DNA from: Lacibacter sp. H375
Lineage (GTDB): Bacteria; Bacteroidota; Bacteroidia; Chitinophagales; Chitinophagaceae
Length of the DNA: 64,000 nucleotides
Direction: 5' to 3'
NCBI RefSeq assembly: GCF_037892425.1
Contig: NZ_JBBKTT010000001.1
Coordinates: forward strand, 3,038,001 to 3,102,000
Part shown: positions 34,825 through 44,489 of the stretch, one piece after another
How the letters are laid out: every line of letters begins with the position of its first letter
Position numbering within the stretch: position 1 is the stretch's first letter
The notes under the pieces: generated by a model
Seen by the model: only the letters and a program-made list of their open reading frames with translations
What the model was told of the DNA's origin: nothing
The model's database searches: none
Translations under genes and position numbers: made by a program

Positions 34825-36402
34825 ATGATCAAGAAATTCATTTTTGTTTTTGGAATTATCAGTTGCCTCAGTCAGAATAATGTTGCACAAACAAAACTGG
34901 CTGCCAATCCAGTCATCCATGCTGATGTTCCTGATTTGTCAATGATACGAGTAGGCAATAACTATTACATGAGCAGCACCACCATGCACATGAGTCCTGG
35001 AGTGCCGATTATGAAATCTACTGATCTCATCAACTGGAAACTCATTGGCTATGCGTATGATACCTTGGTGAATAATGATGAAATGAATCTTGTAAACGGA
35101 AAATCTACTTATGGTCGTGGTTCATGGGCCAGCAGCATCCGCTATCACAAGGGTACATACTATGTTTCAACCTTTGCTGCTACAAGCGGCAAAACACATA
35201 TCTACAGTACAAAGAATATTGAGAAAGGTCCGTGGAAAGAAATTACGTTCCGTCCTGATCTTCACGATCATTCCTTGTACTTCGATGATGATGGTAAAGC
35301 GTACATGATCTATGGCAACAGAAAATTAACACTCGTTGAATTAAAAGATGATCTGACTGGCCTGAAAGAAAACGGCATCAAACAGGTGATCATTGAAGAT
35401 GCAACACAACCCAGTCAAAGCGTTGGACAAAGTGGTTTAGGCGAAGGTTCGCAACTCTTCAAAGCAAATGGTATGTACTATCTGTTCAACATTACTTGGC
35501 CAAGGGGCGGCATGCGTACAGTAGTGATTCATCGTGCAAAAAGACTTACCGGTCCATGGGAAGGCAGAATTGCATTACAGGATCTGGGAGTTGCGCAGGG
35601 TGGATTAATCGATATGCCTGATGGCCGATGGTTTTCTTATCTGTTTCGTGATAACGGAGCAGTAGGTCGTATTCCATATTTAGTCCCTGTCAAGTGGGAA
35701 GATGGCTGGCCGGTGTTAGGAGAAAACGGAAAGGTACCGGCAACACTTAACCTACCGGCAAGCAAAGGTTTGATTCCGGGTATTGTTGTTTCTGATGAGT
35801 TCACTCGCAAAAAAGGTGACGCTGCTTTGCCACTCGCCTGGCAATGGAATCATAATCCTGACAATCGTTTTTGGTCGGTTACTGCACGCAAAGGTTTTCT
35901 TCGTCTTACAACCGGCAGAGTTGACAGCAGCTTTCTTTCAGCAAGAAATTCGCTAACGCAACGTACCATCGGTCCTTTTTGTACTGGTGTTACCGCTTTA
36001 GATGTATCAAACATGAAAGATGGTGATGTTGCAGGCTTTGCTTTGTTGCAAAAAAATTATGGATTGGTTGCTGTGCGTGTAACAGGTACTGCTAAAGAGC
36101 TGGTGATGATCAACGCAAGCTCAGGCAAAGCAGAAGAAGTACAACGTATTACTTTTACACAAGCAACTGTCTACTTTAAAGCAGAATGCAATTTTACCAA
36201 CCGCAAAGATGTTGCTGATTTCTTTTACAGTACAGATGGAAAGAACTGGATAAAGTTTGGTACAACGTTAAAGATGTCGTACACGCTTCCGCATTTTATG
36301 GGTTACCGTTTCACGTTGTTCAATTACGCAACCAAAGAAAAGGGAGGCTTTGTAGATTTTGATTATTTCAGAATCAATGATACGATTTCCAAACCGAAAT
36401 AA
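34825..36402 (+). CDS. GH43 with C-terminal beta-sandwich, probable arabinofuranosidase/xylosidase
   Basis: A 525-residue exported enzyme (signal ending NNVAQ). Propeller about 27-310; GH43-type C-terminal sandwich about 330-525 (VVSDEFTRKKGDAALPLAWQ, then FVDFDYFRI). Catalytic candidates: Asp37 in ADVPDLSM, Asp148 in HDHSLYFDDDG, Glu207 in GEGSQLF. The wording STTMHMSPGVPIMKSTDLINW is typical of the larger GH43 beta-xylosidase/arabinofuranosidase group with this accessory domain. It lies between two other GH43 genes at 46-48 bp spacing, so all three are one transcription unit. Confidence 0.9.
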   Translation: MIKKFIFVFGIISCLSQNNVAQTKLAANPVIHADVPDLSMIRVGNNYYMSSTTMHMSPGVPIMKSTDLINWKLIGYAYDTLVNNDEMNLVNGKSTYGRGSWASSIRYHKGTYYVSTFAATSGKTHIYSTKNIEKGPWKEITFRPDLHDHSLYFDDDGKAYMIYGNRKLTLVELKDDLTGLKENGIKQVIIEDATQPSQSVGQSGLGEGSQLFKANGMYYLFNITWPRGGMRTVVIHRAKRLTGPWEGRIALQDLGVAQGGLIDMPDGRWFSYLFRDNGAVGRIPYLVPVKWEDGWPVLGENGKVPATLNLPASKGLIPGIVVSDEFTRKKGDAALPLAWQWNHNPDNRFWSVTARKGFLRLTTGRVDSSFLSARNSLTQRTIGPFCTGVTALDVSNMKDGDVAGFALLQKNYGLVAVRVTGTAKELVMINASSGKAEEVQRITFTQATVYFKAECNFTNRKDVADFFYSTDGKNWIKFGTTLKMSYTLPHFMGYRFTLFNYATKEKGGFVDFDYFRINDTISKPK

Positions 36403-36448
36403 TCATGAATCCAAATGGATCATCATAGTTAAAATTAATAATACTGAA

Positions 36449-37798
36449 ATGAAAAAATTAAAGAAAGCGATTTTTGTTTGTGTGATTTTATTAATTGCTG
36501 CAAACGGACTGTTTGCCCAAAATCCTTTTATCAGAGATCAATTTACTGCAGACCCATCTGCCAGGGTTTTTGGTAACAGAGTGTATGTCTATCCGTCGCA
36601 CGACATACTTGCAAAGGAAGGTAAAGGACGTGTTGGGTGGTTTTGTATGGAAGATTACCATGTGTTTTCATCGGATAATCTTACAGATTGGACTGATCAT
36701 GGTATGATCGTAACACAAAATAAAGTGCCGTGGGTTCGTCCGGATAGTTACAGCATGTGGGCGCCGGATTGCATTGAGCGGAATGGCAAGTACTACTTCT
36801 ATTTTCCAACAGCGGCAAAAGATACGGTGGCACATGGCAGAGGATTTACAATAGGTGTTGCTGTTGCTGATAAGCCCGAAGGACCCTATGTTCCGCAAGC
36901 AACACCTATTGCAGGCGTAAGAGGAATTGATCCGAATGTTTTTATTGATAAAGACGGGCAGGCTTATCTCTACTGGTCGGCAGGAAATATTTATGGCGCC
37001 AAATTAAAATCAAATATGCTGGAGCTGGATTCGGAAGTGAAAATATTAGGTGAACTGCCAACAAAAGGTTTGAAAGAAGGTCCGTATGTATTTGAACGGA
37101 ATGGTATTTACTATATGACCTATCCGCATGTTGAAAATAAAACCGAACGACTGGAGTATGCAATTGGCAATAATCCCTTAGGACCCTTTAAAATAGTTGG
37201 TGCTATCATGGATGAATCGCCAAGCGGTTGCTGGACAAATCATCATTCGATTATCCAGTTTAAAAATCAATGGTATCTTTTTTATCATGATAAAGATTAT
37301 TCACCAAGGTTTGATAAAGCACGTTCAATCAGAATAGATAGTCTTTCATTTAATGCCGATGGAACAATCAGGAAAGTAATACCAACTTTGCGAGGTGTAG
37401 GAATAACAAAAGCAACCTCTCAAATTCAAATCGACAGGTTTACGCAGTTAAGTACAGATGGAGCATCCATTACGTTTCTTGATTCGATGAATACATTTAA
37501 GGGATGGGAAACAGTTTTTGCTAAACCGGGGGCATGGTCGCAATACAATAGTGTTGACTTTGGGAAAAAACAATTAAAAACAGTAACTGTAAATGCAAGA
37601 TCTGAAGAAGACGGCATATTGCAGATACGCATTAATAGTGTAAACGGACCTGTAATTGCAGAAATAGCAATACCCAAAAGTAACGAGTGGAAATTGATAC
37701 AGGCGCCGGTATTGAAGTATCAATCAGGAATTAAAAATCTGTTTGTGACATTAAAGAGTGGTACACATACAGGAATAGACTGGATAAGTTTTAAATAG
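36449..37798 (+). CDS. GH43-CBM6 arabinoxylan-active enzyme
   Basis: A 449-residue exported enzyme; ATG 36449 starts the signal peptide (ending GLFAQ), so the frame continuing back into the preceding gene is ignored. GH43 propeller about 25-315 with Asp35 in TADPSAR, Asp161 in GIDPNVFIDKDG, Glu210 in KEGPYV. The last ~120 residues are a CBM6-like module (SQIQIDRFTQLS to GIDWISFK). This order matches arabinoxylan arabinofuranohydrolases, although xylosidase activity is possible. It is the last gene of the locus, followed by two hairpins including a strong terminator. Confidence 0.9.
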   Translation: MKKLKKAIFVCVILLIAANGLFAQNPFIRDQFTADPSARVFGNRVYVYPSHDILAKEGKGRVGWFCMEDYHVFSSDNLTDWTDHGMIVTQNKVPWVRPDSYSMWAPDCIERNGKYYFYFPTAAKDTVAHGRGFTIGVAVADKPEGPYVPQATPIAGVRGIDPNVFIDKDGQAYLYWSAGNIYGAKLKSNMLELDSEVKILGELPTKGLKEGPYVFERNGIYYMTYPHVENKTERLEYAIGNNPLGPFKIVGAIMDESPSGCWTNHHSIIQFKNQWYLFYHDKDYSPRFDKARSIRIDSLSFNADGTIRKVIPTLRGVGITKATSQIQIDRFTQLSTDGASITFLDSMNTFKGWETVFAKPGAWSQYNSVDFGKKQLKTVTVNARSEEDGILQIRINSVNGPVIAEIAIPKSNEWKLIQAPVLKYQSGIKNLFVTLKSGTHTGIDWISFK

Positions 37799-37849
37799 AT
37801 CAAAAAACGCACTATCGCTGTTAACTGCGTGCGATGGCGCTAAAAAATA

Positions 37850-37876
37850 TTGCGGGTTTTTAGTTTGATCCCGCAA
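37850..37876 (+). other. Hairpin after the last GH43 gene
   Basis: Perfect 7-bp inverted repeat TTGCGGG/CCCGCAA with a 13-nt T-rich loop, 51 bp after the stop codon. No T-run follows, so it may be an mRNA-stabilising 3' structure ahead of the true terminator. Confidence 0.35.
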
Positions 37877-37918
37877 CGAGATCAGTCTGAATTGACTGAG
37901 TTTTGAAACAGTACGAAG

Positions 37919-37944
37919 GCCGCTTTTAAGCGGCTTTCTTTTTT
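37919..37944 (+). terminator. Rho-independent terminator of the xylan locus
   Basis: GC-rich stem GCCGCT/AGCGGC with a 4-nt loop, followed directly by TTTCTTTTTT. Classic intrinsic terminator on the plus strand, closing the long co-oriented gene run before the AraC-type regulator. Confidence 0.85.
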
Positions 37945-38058
37945 AAAGTTAGTTTTTTCAACTATTGACCGTATGACAACACAAGAGAAAATTAATTGTT
38001 CCCTCCTTCAAGTTTAGGTAATGATGGATTATCTTATGTTTCTTAACTTGCTCCAGAG

Positions 38059-38982
38059 ATGGCAACAAGGCAACAAGTTAAAAAACAGGAAGGCTTCGAA
38101 GGGCAACGGATGATCGTACTACCAAGAAAGATCGAAAAGGATTTTCTGTTACGTGATGCGGTTACCCGTCAGGTATTTATTACAGATATTGGTTATTACC
38201 CAAAGGCCCGTTATCACTATGTACATCGAAAAAACGGAGCCGATCAGCACATCTTCATTTATTGTACGCAAGGTAAAGGCTGGGTCGAATTCAACAGGAA
38301 GCGTGTCATCCTTTCGCCTTCGCAATTTGTTATTATTCCTGCTAACGCAGCACATAAATATGGAGCCGATGAAAAAGATCCCTGGTCGATCTACTGGTTT
38401 CATTTCAAAGGAAAATTAGCCACGGAATTTGTAGATCTTATTTTTCAAAAAGTAAAAACACAGCATTCTCATATTGTTCATGCAGAAAACAAGATCAGGC
38501 TATTTGAGGCAATGTACAGCAATCTTGAAAAAGGCTATAGTGCCGTTAATCTGCGTTTTGTTAATATGACGCTCTATCATTTTCTCTCATCACTGTTGTA
38601 CGAAGATAAATTCAGTTATGAAACGCCGAAAAGGGAAAATGATTTAATCGCAGCGGTAGTTGCACATATGCAGCAAAACATCGACAGCATTTTTACACTG
38701 AATGAATTTGCTGCTTTTGCAAACCTTTCTTCATCGCATTTTTCCGCTTTGTTCAAAACGGGGACGGGGTATCCGCCGATGGAATACTTTAATCAATTAA
38801 AGATTCAGAAAGCCTGTCAGTTATTATTGTTCTCCGATAAGTCGGTAAAGGAAATTGCACATGAATTGGGTATTGCTGATCCCTATTACTTTTCAAGATT
38901 GTTTACCAAGCTGATGGAGGTGTCACCTTCGGAATACAGGAGCAGGAAAAGACAATTGGAGGTTTTCTCCCACAAAAAGTAA
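38059..38982 (+). CDS. AraC-family transcriptional regulator
   Basis: A 307-residue cytoplasmic regulator with no signal peptide. An AraC-type cupin sensor domain (about 45-180: HIFIYCTQGKGWVEF, IIPANAAHKYGAD, WSIYWFHFKG) is followed by a double helix-turn-helix domain (about 205-300: IDSIFTLNEFAAFANLSSSHFSALFKTGTG, then SVKEIAHELGIADPYYFSRLFTKLM, and PSEYR). Such proteins sense a sugar or small metabolite and activate nearby operons. It sits between the xylan locus terminator and the cytochrome block, so either could be its target. No hybrid two-component or SARP-type regulator of the usual PUL kind is visible in the window, which makes this the best local candidate. Confidence 0.93.
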   Translation: MATRQQVKKQEGFEGQRMIVLPRKIEKDFLLRDAVTRQVFITDIGYYPKARYHYVHRKNGADQHIFIYCTQGKGWVEFNRKRVILSPSQFVIIPANAAHKYGADEKDPWSIYWFHFKGKLATEFVDLIFQKVKTQHSHIVHAENKIRLFEAMYSNLEKGYSAVNLRFVNMTLYHFLSSLLYEDKFSYETPKRENDLIAAVVAHMQQNIDSIFTLNEFAAFANLSSSHFSALFKTGTGYPPMEYFNQLKIQKACQLLLFSDKSVKEIAHELGIADPYYFSRLFTKLMEVSPSEYRSRKRQLEVFSHKK

Positions 38983-39139
38983 ATGTTGTGGTTTGGAGAG
39001 AATCAGAAGATTGTCCATCATAATCAGCAATAAATACATGGTATCTCTGGTTGAAATCAGGATATTTGAATACAGGACGAACCTGTATTTGTGTGGCCGG
39101 TTCAGTTTTTAAGTTCAATCAACGTTTGCTTTCGTCACC

Positions 39140-41908
39140 ATGTCAAATCTTTTTCGTAAAAAATACTTACTTATTACAACTTCATTGGTTGTATTGATCG
39201 CTGTTGTTGCGTTCATGTTTAAAGACAATCGGCACATTGATTACAATACTGATGTAAAACCCATCCTCAATAAAAAATGTATTTCCTGCCACGGTGGTGT
39301 AAAGAAGCAGGGCGGTTTCAGTTTACTCTTCAGAGAAGAAGCATTGGCCGAAACAAAAAGCGGTAAGCCTGCTATTATTCCCGGTGATCCTGATGCAAGT
39401 GAAATGATCAGAAGGTTGACGCTGAAAGATGAAGAAGAGCGCATGCCTTATAAAGAACATCCTCTTGCTGAAGAAGAAATCAATGTGCTGCGTACATGGA
39501 TTAAACAGGGAGCCAAGTGGGGAACACATTGGGCATATGCAACAGTGGAAGAACAGGAAGTGCCCAAAGGCAAACGTCGCTTCTTTCGTTTGCTGCCTGC
39601 AAAGAAAAACGAATGGGTGCTGAATGATGTTGACTATTTCGTATATGATAAACTGAACGAACAAAAACTGACTCCTTCAGCAGAAGCAGATAAAGCAACA
39701 TTATTACGTCGTGTAAGTTTGGATATAACAGGTCTTCCTCCATCAGAAAAAATCGCACAGCAGTTTTTGAATGATTCCACTGCAGGTTCGTATGAACACT
39801 TAGTAGATAGTTTATTGGCTTCGCCGCAATACGGCGAACGCTGGACATCGATGTGGCTGGACATGGCCCGTTATGCCGATACAAAAGGTTATGAGCGTGA
39901 TGGCTATCGCTCCATCTGGCGTTACCGTGATTGGTTGATACAATCTTTCAATGAAGACAAGCCGTACAATACATTTTTAATTGAGCAAGTGGCAGGCGAT
40001 CTGCTGCCCAACCCAACAGATGCACAGTATATTGCCACTGCCTTTCACCGTAACACCATGACGAATGATGAAGGAGGTACAGATAATGAAGAGTATCGAA
40101 CAGCTGCTGTAATGGATCGGGTGAACACTACCTGGGAAACGCTGATGGGTACAACATTCGCCTGTGTGCAATGCCACAGTCATCCGTATGATCCGTTTAA
40201 GCATGAAGAGTATTACCAGTTTCTTGCGTTCTTCAATAACACACGTGATGAGGACACGTACGAAGAGTATCCTGTGTTGCGTGAATATAAAAATGCAGAC
40301 AGTTTAAAGTTTGAAAAGCTGAGTGCATGGCTGCAGCAACATGTATCGAAAGAAAAAAAAGCAGAGATCATCCGTTTTCTTAAAACAGGACAACCGGTTA
40401 TTAACTCTGTGGTGTGCGATGCATTTACCAACAGTGCGTTGGCCGATACCAAATGGTTGTCGCTAAGAAATAACGGAAGTACTCGCATTAAAAAAGTTGA
40501 TCTGCATACAAAAGATCAATTGCTGTTTCGTTATGCAACCGGTGTTGAAGGGGGTGTGTGGACGATTCATCTTGATAGTGCGAATGGTAAAGTGATTGCA
40601 AGTGTTCCATTGAAAACAACAAAAGGTTGGGCTGTTGCAAATACATCATTACCCGTTACCGAAGGCGTGCATGATATTTGGTTGACTTATAAAAATCCCA
40701 ACCTGAAGAAGCCTGAAGATAACGGTGCCAACTTTAGCTGGTTTTATTTCACACAAACATTTCCCGGTAAAGAACAACCCGGCTACGATTCTGCTAAACA
40801 GCATTACATCGATCTCATCAGTTCGACACAATACACTTCTACACCCATCATGGTTGATGGCGCAAACAGTTTTGCACGAACAACACATGTATTTGAACGT
40901 GGCAACTGGATGGTGAAAGGAGCTGAAGTAAAACCCGGCGTACCGCACACGTTGAATGCAATGCCTGCCAATTCACCTGCAAACCGTTTAGGATTGGCTA
41001 TGTGGTTAACAGATAAAAAGAATCCGTTGGTTTCACGCACCGTTGTAAACCGCATATGGGAACAATTGTTTGGTCATGGTCTTGCAGAAACATTGGAAGA
41101 CATGGGTACACAAGGCATTCCGCCAACACACCAACAATTGCTCGATCATTTATCGTGGCAGCTGATGCATAAGTATAACTGGAGTTTAAAAATACTCATT
41201 AAGGAAATTGTATTATCAGCAACATATCGTCAAAGTTCCATTGCATCAAAAGAGTTGATTGAAAAAGATCCAACCAATAAATGGTATGCAAGAGGTCCAC
41301 GTGTGCGACTCTCCGCAGAACAATTACGAGACCAGGCGTTGGCAGTAAGTGGCTTGCTGAGTTCAAAAATGTTTGGCAACAGTGTTATGCCTTACCAGCC
41401 ACAAGGCATCTGGCTCACACCGTATAACGGAGAGAAATGGAAAATGAGCGATGGTGAAGATAAATACCGCCGTGCCGTATACACCTTCTGGAAACGCAGT
41501 GCTCCTTATCCGTTTATGATGATGTTTGATGGCGCTGCACGCAATGTTTGTGTGGCACGACGCATTAATACCAACACACCGTTGCAGGCCTTGGTTACAT
41601 TGAACGATTCTTCTTATATCGATATGGCCAGAAACTTTGCATACGAATTAAAACGTGACGGATTAAAGGATGCAACACTGCAGATCAGTAAAGGATATGA
41701 ACGAATGATGTACAAACCCATCAGCAAAGAAAAATTAAAAGCGCTGGCCGATCTGTACACACAATCATTGCAAACATTCAATAAAGATAAACTGAAGGCA
41801 TGTGAAGTAATTGGCATGGACAGTAAACACAATAATCCTGAAACAGCAGCATTGGTAGTGGTAATGAACGCCATGCTTAACCTGGACGAATGGATCACAA
41901 AAAATTAA
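39140..41908 (+). CDS. PSCyt1-PSCyt2-PSD1 protein with two haem sites and an inserted CBM6-like domain
   Basis: A 922-residue exported or anchored protein (N-terminal hydrophobic segment about 10-27). Order: PSCyt1 (about 33-125; haem motif CISCH, Cys47/Cys50/His51), PSCyt2/DUF1549 (about 155-365; second haem motif CVQCH, Cys342/Cys345/His346, followed by SHPYDPFKHEEYY), a beta-rich insert (about 425-545; VHDIWLTYKNPN, resembling CBM6), then PSD1/DUF1553 (about 615-880; SRTVVNRIWEQLFGHGL, ATYRQSS). The family is abundant in Planctomycetes; its reaction is unknown to me, but redox chemistry on a carbohydrate is implied by haems plus a sugar-binding-like module. It forms a tight pair with the DUF1501 gene (17 bp). 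Confidence 0.88.
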   Translation: MSNLFRKKYLLITTSLVVLIAVVAFMFKDNRHIDYNTDVKPILNKKCISCHGGVKKQGGFSLLFREEALAETKSGKPAIIPGDPDASEMIRRLTLKDEEERMPYKEHPLAEEEINVLRTWIKQGAKWGTHWAYATVEEQEVPKGKRRFFRLLPAKKNEWVLNDVDYFVYDKLNEQKLTPSAEADKATLLRRVSLDITGLPPSEKIAQQFLNDSTAGSYEHLVDSLLASPQYGERWTSMWLDMARYADTKGYERDGYRSIWRYRDWLIQSFNEDKPYNTFLIEQVAGDLLPNPTDAQYIATAFHRNTMTNDEGGTDNEEYRTAAVMDRVNTTWETLMGTTFACVQCHSHPYDPFKHEEYYQFLAFFNNTRDEDTYEEYPVLREYKNADSLKFEKLSAWLQQHVSKEKKAEIIRFLKTGQPVINSVVCDAFTNSALADTKWLSLRNNGSTRIKKVDLHTKDQLLFRYATGVEGGVWTIHLDSANGKVIASVPLKTTKGWAVANTSLPVTEGVHDIWLTYKNPNLKKPEDNGANFSWFYFTQTFPGKEQPGYDSAKQHYIDLISSTQYTSTPIMVDGANSFARTTHVFERGNWMVKGAEVKPGVPHTLNAMPANSPANRLGLAMWLTDKKNPLVSRTVVNRIWEQLFGHGLAETLEDMGTQGIPPTHQQLLDHLSWQLMHKYNWSLKILIKEIVLSATYRQSSIASKELIEKDPTNKWYARGPRVRLSAEQLRDQALAVSGLLSSKMFGNSVMPYQPQGIWLTPYNGEKWKMSDGEDKYRRAVYTFWKRSAPYPFMMMFDGAARNVCVARRINTNTPLQALVTLNDSSYIDMARNFAYELKRDGLKDATLQISKGYERMMYKPISKEKLKALADLYTQSLQTFNKDKLKACEVIGMDSKHNNPETAALVVVMNAMLNLDEWITKN

Positions 41909-41925
41909 TTCTGTAAACGTATACT

Positions 41926-43434
41926 ATGACACGTAACGAATTAAATAACGAACGTCTTGCTGCAGAAGCAAAACAAAAAGAACTGCAGTTCTTTACCCGT
42001 CGGCATTTCTTAAAAGAAAGCGCCATGGGTTTTGGTGCATTGGCGTTGGGATCACTGCTGGGCAGTTGCGGCAACAATATGGGTATGGCTTCATCGCCTG
42101 TATTTGATGCGGCACATCCATTGGCTCCACGCATGCCGTTCTTTCCTGCAAAAGCAAGATCGGTTATTTACCTGCACATGGCAGGTGCACCATCGCAACT
42201 GGAATTATTTGATTATAAACCTGAGCTGGCGAAACTGAACGGACAGGATTGTCCGCCTTCTTTACTCGAAGGAAAAAAGTTTGCCTTCATTCGTGGTGTG
42301 CCGAAAATGTTAGGGCCGCAGGCAAACTTTAAACAGCATGGCAAGAGTGGTTTGTGGGTGAGCGATTACCTGCCGCATTTTTCTACGATTGTTGATGATG
42401 TGTCGATCATTAAATCAGTTACAACCGATCAGTTTAATCATGCACCTGCACAATTGCTGATGCATACGGGTAGTGCACGGTTAGGCCGGCCAAGTATTGG
42501 CAGTTGGGTGACGTATGGTTTAGGAACAGAAAATCAAAATCTGCCCGGCTTTGTGGTGTTAACATCGGGTGGTAATAATCCCGATGCTGGCAAGAGTGTT
42601 TGGGGCAGTGGATTTTTACCAAGTGTCTACCAAGGTGTGCAATGCAGAAGCGAAGGTGATCCTGTTTTGTTCATCAACGATCCGCAAGGTGTTGATCGTG
42701 ATTTACGCAAAGCTTCGATCGATGCTATTAATAAAGTGAACCAGGAACAATACAAGGAGTTCAATGATCCTGAAATTCTTTCACGCATTTCGCAATACGA
42801 GATGGCGTACAAGATGCAGATCTCAGTTCCGGAAGTGATGAATATTAATGATGAGCCAGAATACATTCGTGAAATGTATGGCGCACAACCGGGTAAAGGA
42901 AGTTTTGCCAACAATGTGTTGCTTGCACGTAAGCTGGTAGAGAAAGGTGTACGCTTTGTTCAGTTGTTCGATTGGGGATGGGATACACATGGTACCAGTG
43001 CAGATGGTGCCGTTGATATTGGCCTAATCAATAAATGCAGACAAGTTGATAAAGCAATGACAGCTTTGATACTTGATTTGAAACAACGTGGACTGTTAGA
43101 CGAAACGCTGGTAGTTTGGGGAGGTGAATTTGGCCGCACACCGATGCAGGAAAACCGTGATGGAAAAGAAATGCCGTTCAAAGGAAGAGATCATCATGCA
43201 GAAGCATTCAGTATGTGGATGGCCGGTGGTGGTATTAAAGGTGGTACAACTTATGGCGAAACAGATGAGATTGGTTACACTATTACAAGTGGTAAAACAG
43301 AAGCATTCGATATACAGGCAACTATTTTAAATCAACTTGGTTTTGACCATGAAAAATTTACGTACGATTTCCAGGGCCGACCATTCCGCTTAACAGATGT
43401 GAGCGGAAAAGTGATCACCGATATTCTTGCTTAA
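41926..43434 (+). CDS. DUF1501 family protein, Tat-exported
   Basis: A 502-residue protein of the DUF1501 family, related in fold to alkaline-phosphatase/sulfatase-type enzymes. A twin-arginine signal is visible (RRHFLKE, Arg25-Arg26), with a lipobox-like LLGSC ending at Cys48, so it is probably folded with a cofactor before export and then anchored. Motifs: YLHMAGAPSQLELFDYKP, FDWGWDTHGT, VVWGGEFGRTP, GRDHHAEAFSMWMAGGGIKGG. The His/Asp-rich segments suggest metal binding. DUF1501 genes are habitual partners of PSD1 cytochrome genes, as here. The reaction is not established; hydrolysis of a sulfate or phosphate ester is only a fold-based guess. Confidence 0.88.
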   Translation: MTRNELNNERLAAEAKQKELQFFTRRHFLKESAMGFGALALGSLLGSCGNNMGMASSPVFDAAHPLAPRMPFFPAKARSVIYLHMAGAPSQLELFDYKPELAKLNGQDCPPSLLEGKKFAFIRGVPKMLGPQANFKQHGKSGLWVSDYLPHFSTIVDDVSIIKSVTTDQFNHAPAQLLMHTGSARLGRPSIGSWVTYGLGTENQNLPGFVVLTSGGNNPDAGKSVWGSGFLPSVYQGVQCRSEGDPVLFINDPQGVDRDLRKASIDAINKVNQEQYKEFNDPEILSRISQYEMAYKMQISVPEVMNINDEPEYIREMYGAQPGKGSFANNVLLARKLVEKGVRFVQLFDWGWDTHGTSADGAVDIGLINKCRQVDKAMTALILDLKQRGLLDETLVVWGGEFGRTPMQENRDGKEMPFKGRDHHAEAFSMWMAGGGIKGGTTYGETDEIGYTITSGKTEAFDIQATILNQLGFDHEKFTYDFQGRPFRLTDVSGKVITDILA

Positions 43435-43461
43435 TCACATTCAAGACAACCAATCATTACA

Positions 43462-44397
43462 ATGAATCAAGACCGTCGCAACTTTCTTAAATCAACTTCA
43501 TCTGCAACAGCTGCAGCAATGCTGGCACCTTTTGCAGCAATGGCTGAAACAGAAAAACCATTATTCCCTTCAAATGATCAATTCAAATTACTGTTCATGC
43601 AAACAAGCTGGGGCTTTGCAGGTAACATTGAAGCTTTTTGTGCAGCTACAAAAAAAGAAGGGTATGATGGCATTGAAGTTTGGTGGCCTGCTGATGATAA
43701 AAAAGCACAGGATGAATTGTTTGCTGCATTAAAGAAACACAATTTGCAAGTTGGATTTTTATGTGGTGGTTCGCAAAGCAACTGGCAGGAACATTTGGCA
43801 ACATTCAAAAAAAATCTGGATGCTGCAACAAGTAACAGCATTCAAAAACCGGTGTATATCAATTGTCATTCGGGTAGAGATTATTTTACGTTCGATCAGA
43901 ACCAGCAATTCATCAGCTACAGCACGCAAAAGAATAAAGAAACAGGTATTCCTATATATCATGAAACACATCGTGGAAGGATGTTGTTTGCTGCACACAT
44001 CACAAGGCAGTTCATTGAAAAAAATCCTGCGTTGCGTTTAACACTTGATATATCGCATTGGTGTAATGTGCATGAAAGTTTATTGGCCGATCAGAAAGAG
44101 ACAGTTGATCTGGCGTTGACAAGAGTGGGACATATTCATTCACGTGTTGGTCACCAGGAAGGGCCACAGGTAAACGATCCACGTGCGCCTGAATGGGAAG
44201 CAACCGTAAAGCAACATCTTGCGTGGTGGGATAAAGTGATTGAACGTAAAAAAGCAAACGGCGAACAGATGACGATCTTAACAGAGTTTGGTCCGCCGAA
44301 TTACATGCCAACATTGCCTTACACAAGACAGCCGCTGGCAGATCAATGGGCGATCAATGTGTACATGATGCAGATGTTGAAGAAAAGATATGAATGA
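43462..44397 (+). CDS. Tat-exported TIM-barrel protein (xylose isomerase-like / sugar-phosphate isomerase family)
   Basis: A 311-residue protein with a twin-arginine signal (DRRNFLKST, then an Ala-rich h-region ending AMAE). The body is an AP-endonuclease-2/xylose-isomerase-like TIM barrel: KKEGYDGIEVWWPADD, YINCHSGRDYFTFDQ, YHETHRGRMLFA, LTLDISHWCNVHE, HIHSRVGHQEGPQVNDPR, TILTEFGPPNYMP. The His/Glu/Asp residues in these segments are the usual metal ligands. Being exported it cannot act on cytoplasmic sugar phosphates, so an isomerase or lyase reaction on an extracytoplasmic sugar (perhaps an oxidised one) is more likely; inference. It follows DUF1501 by 27 bp. Confidence 0.85.
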   Translation: MNQDRRNFLKSTSSATAAAMLAPFAAMAETEKPLFPSNDQFKLLFMQTSWGFAGNIEAFCAATKKEGYDGIEVWWPADDKKAQDELFAALKKHNLQVGFLCGGSQSNWQEHLATFKKNLDAATSNSIQKPVYINCHSGRDYFTFDQNQQFISYSTQKNKETGIPIYHETHRGRMLFAAHITRQFIEKNPALRLTLDISHWCNVHESLLADQKETVDLALTRVGHIHSRVGHQEGPQVNDPRAPEWEATVKQHLAWWDKVIERKKANGEQMTILTEFGPPNYMPTLPYTRQPLADQWAINVYMMQMLKKRYE

Positions 44398-44489
44398 GAT
44401 GATTAGTGCGGTTTCGTCTGACGAGCAACCTTTGAAGAATAAATTAATAAACAGATTTAGTTAAAGTAAAATACTCGCAGCTTTCTATC

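Noticed and set aside
36359-36448. N-terminal extension of the fourth GH43 overlapping the third
   Set aside because: The extension is out of place before a clear signal peptide starting at ATG 36449.
38013-38042. Promoter for the AraC gene: TTTA, 18 bp, TATGTTTC
   Set aside because: Each box misses the last base of the Bacteroidota -33/-7 consensus and would leave a leader of only about 10 nt; not strong enough to list.
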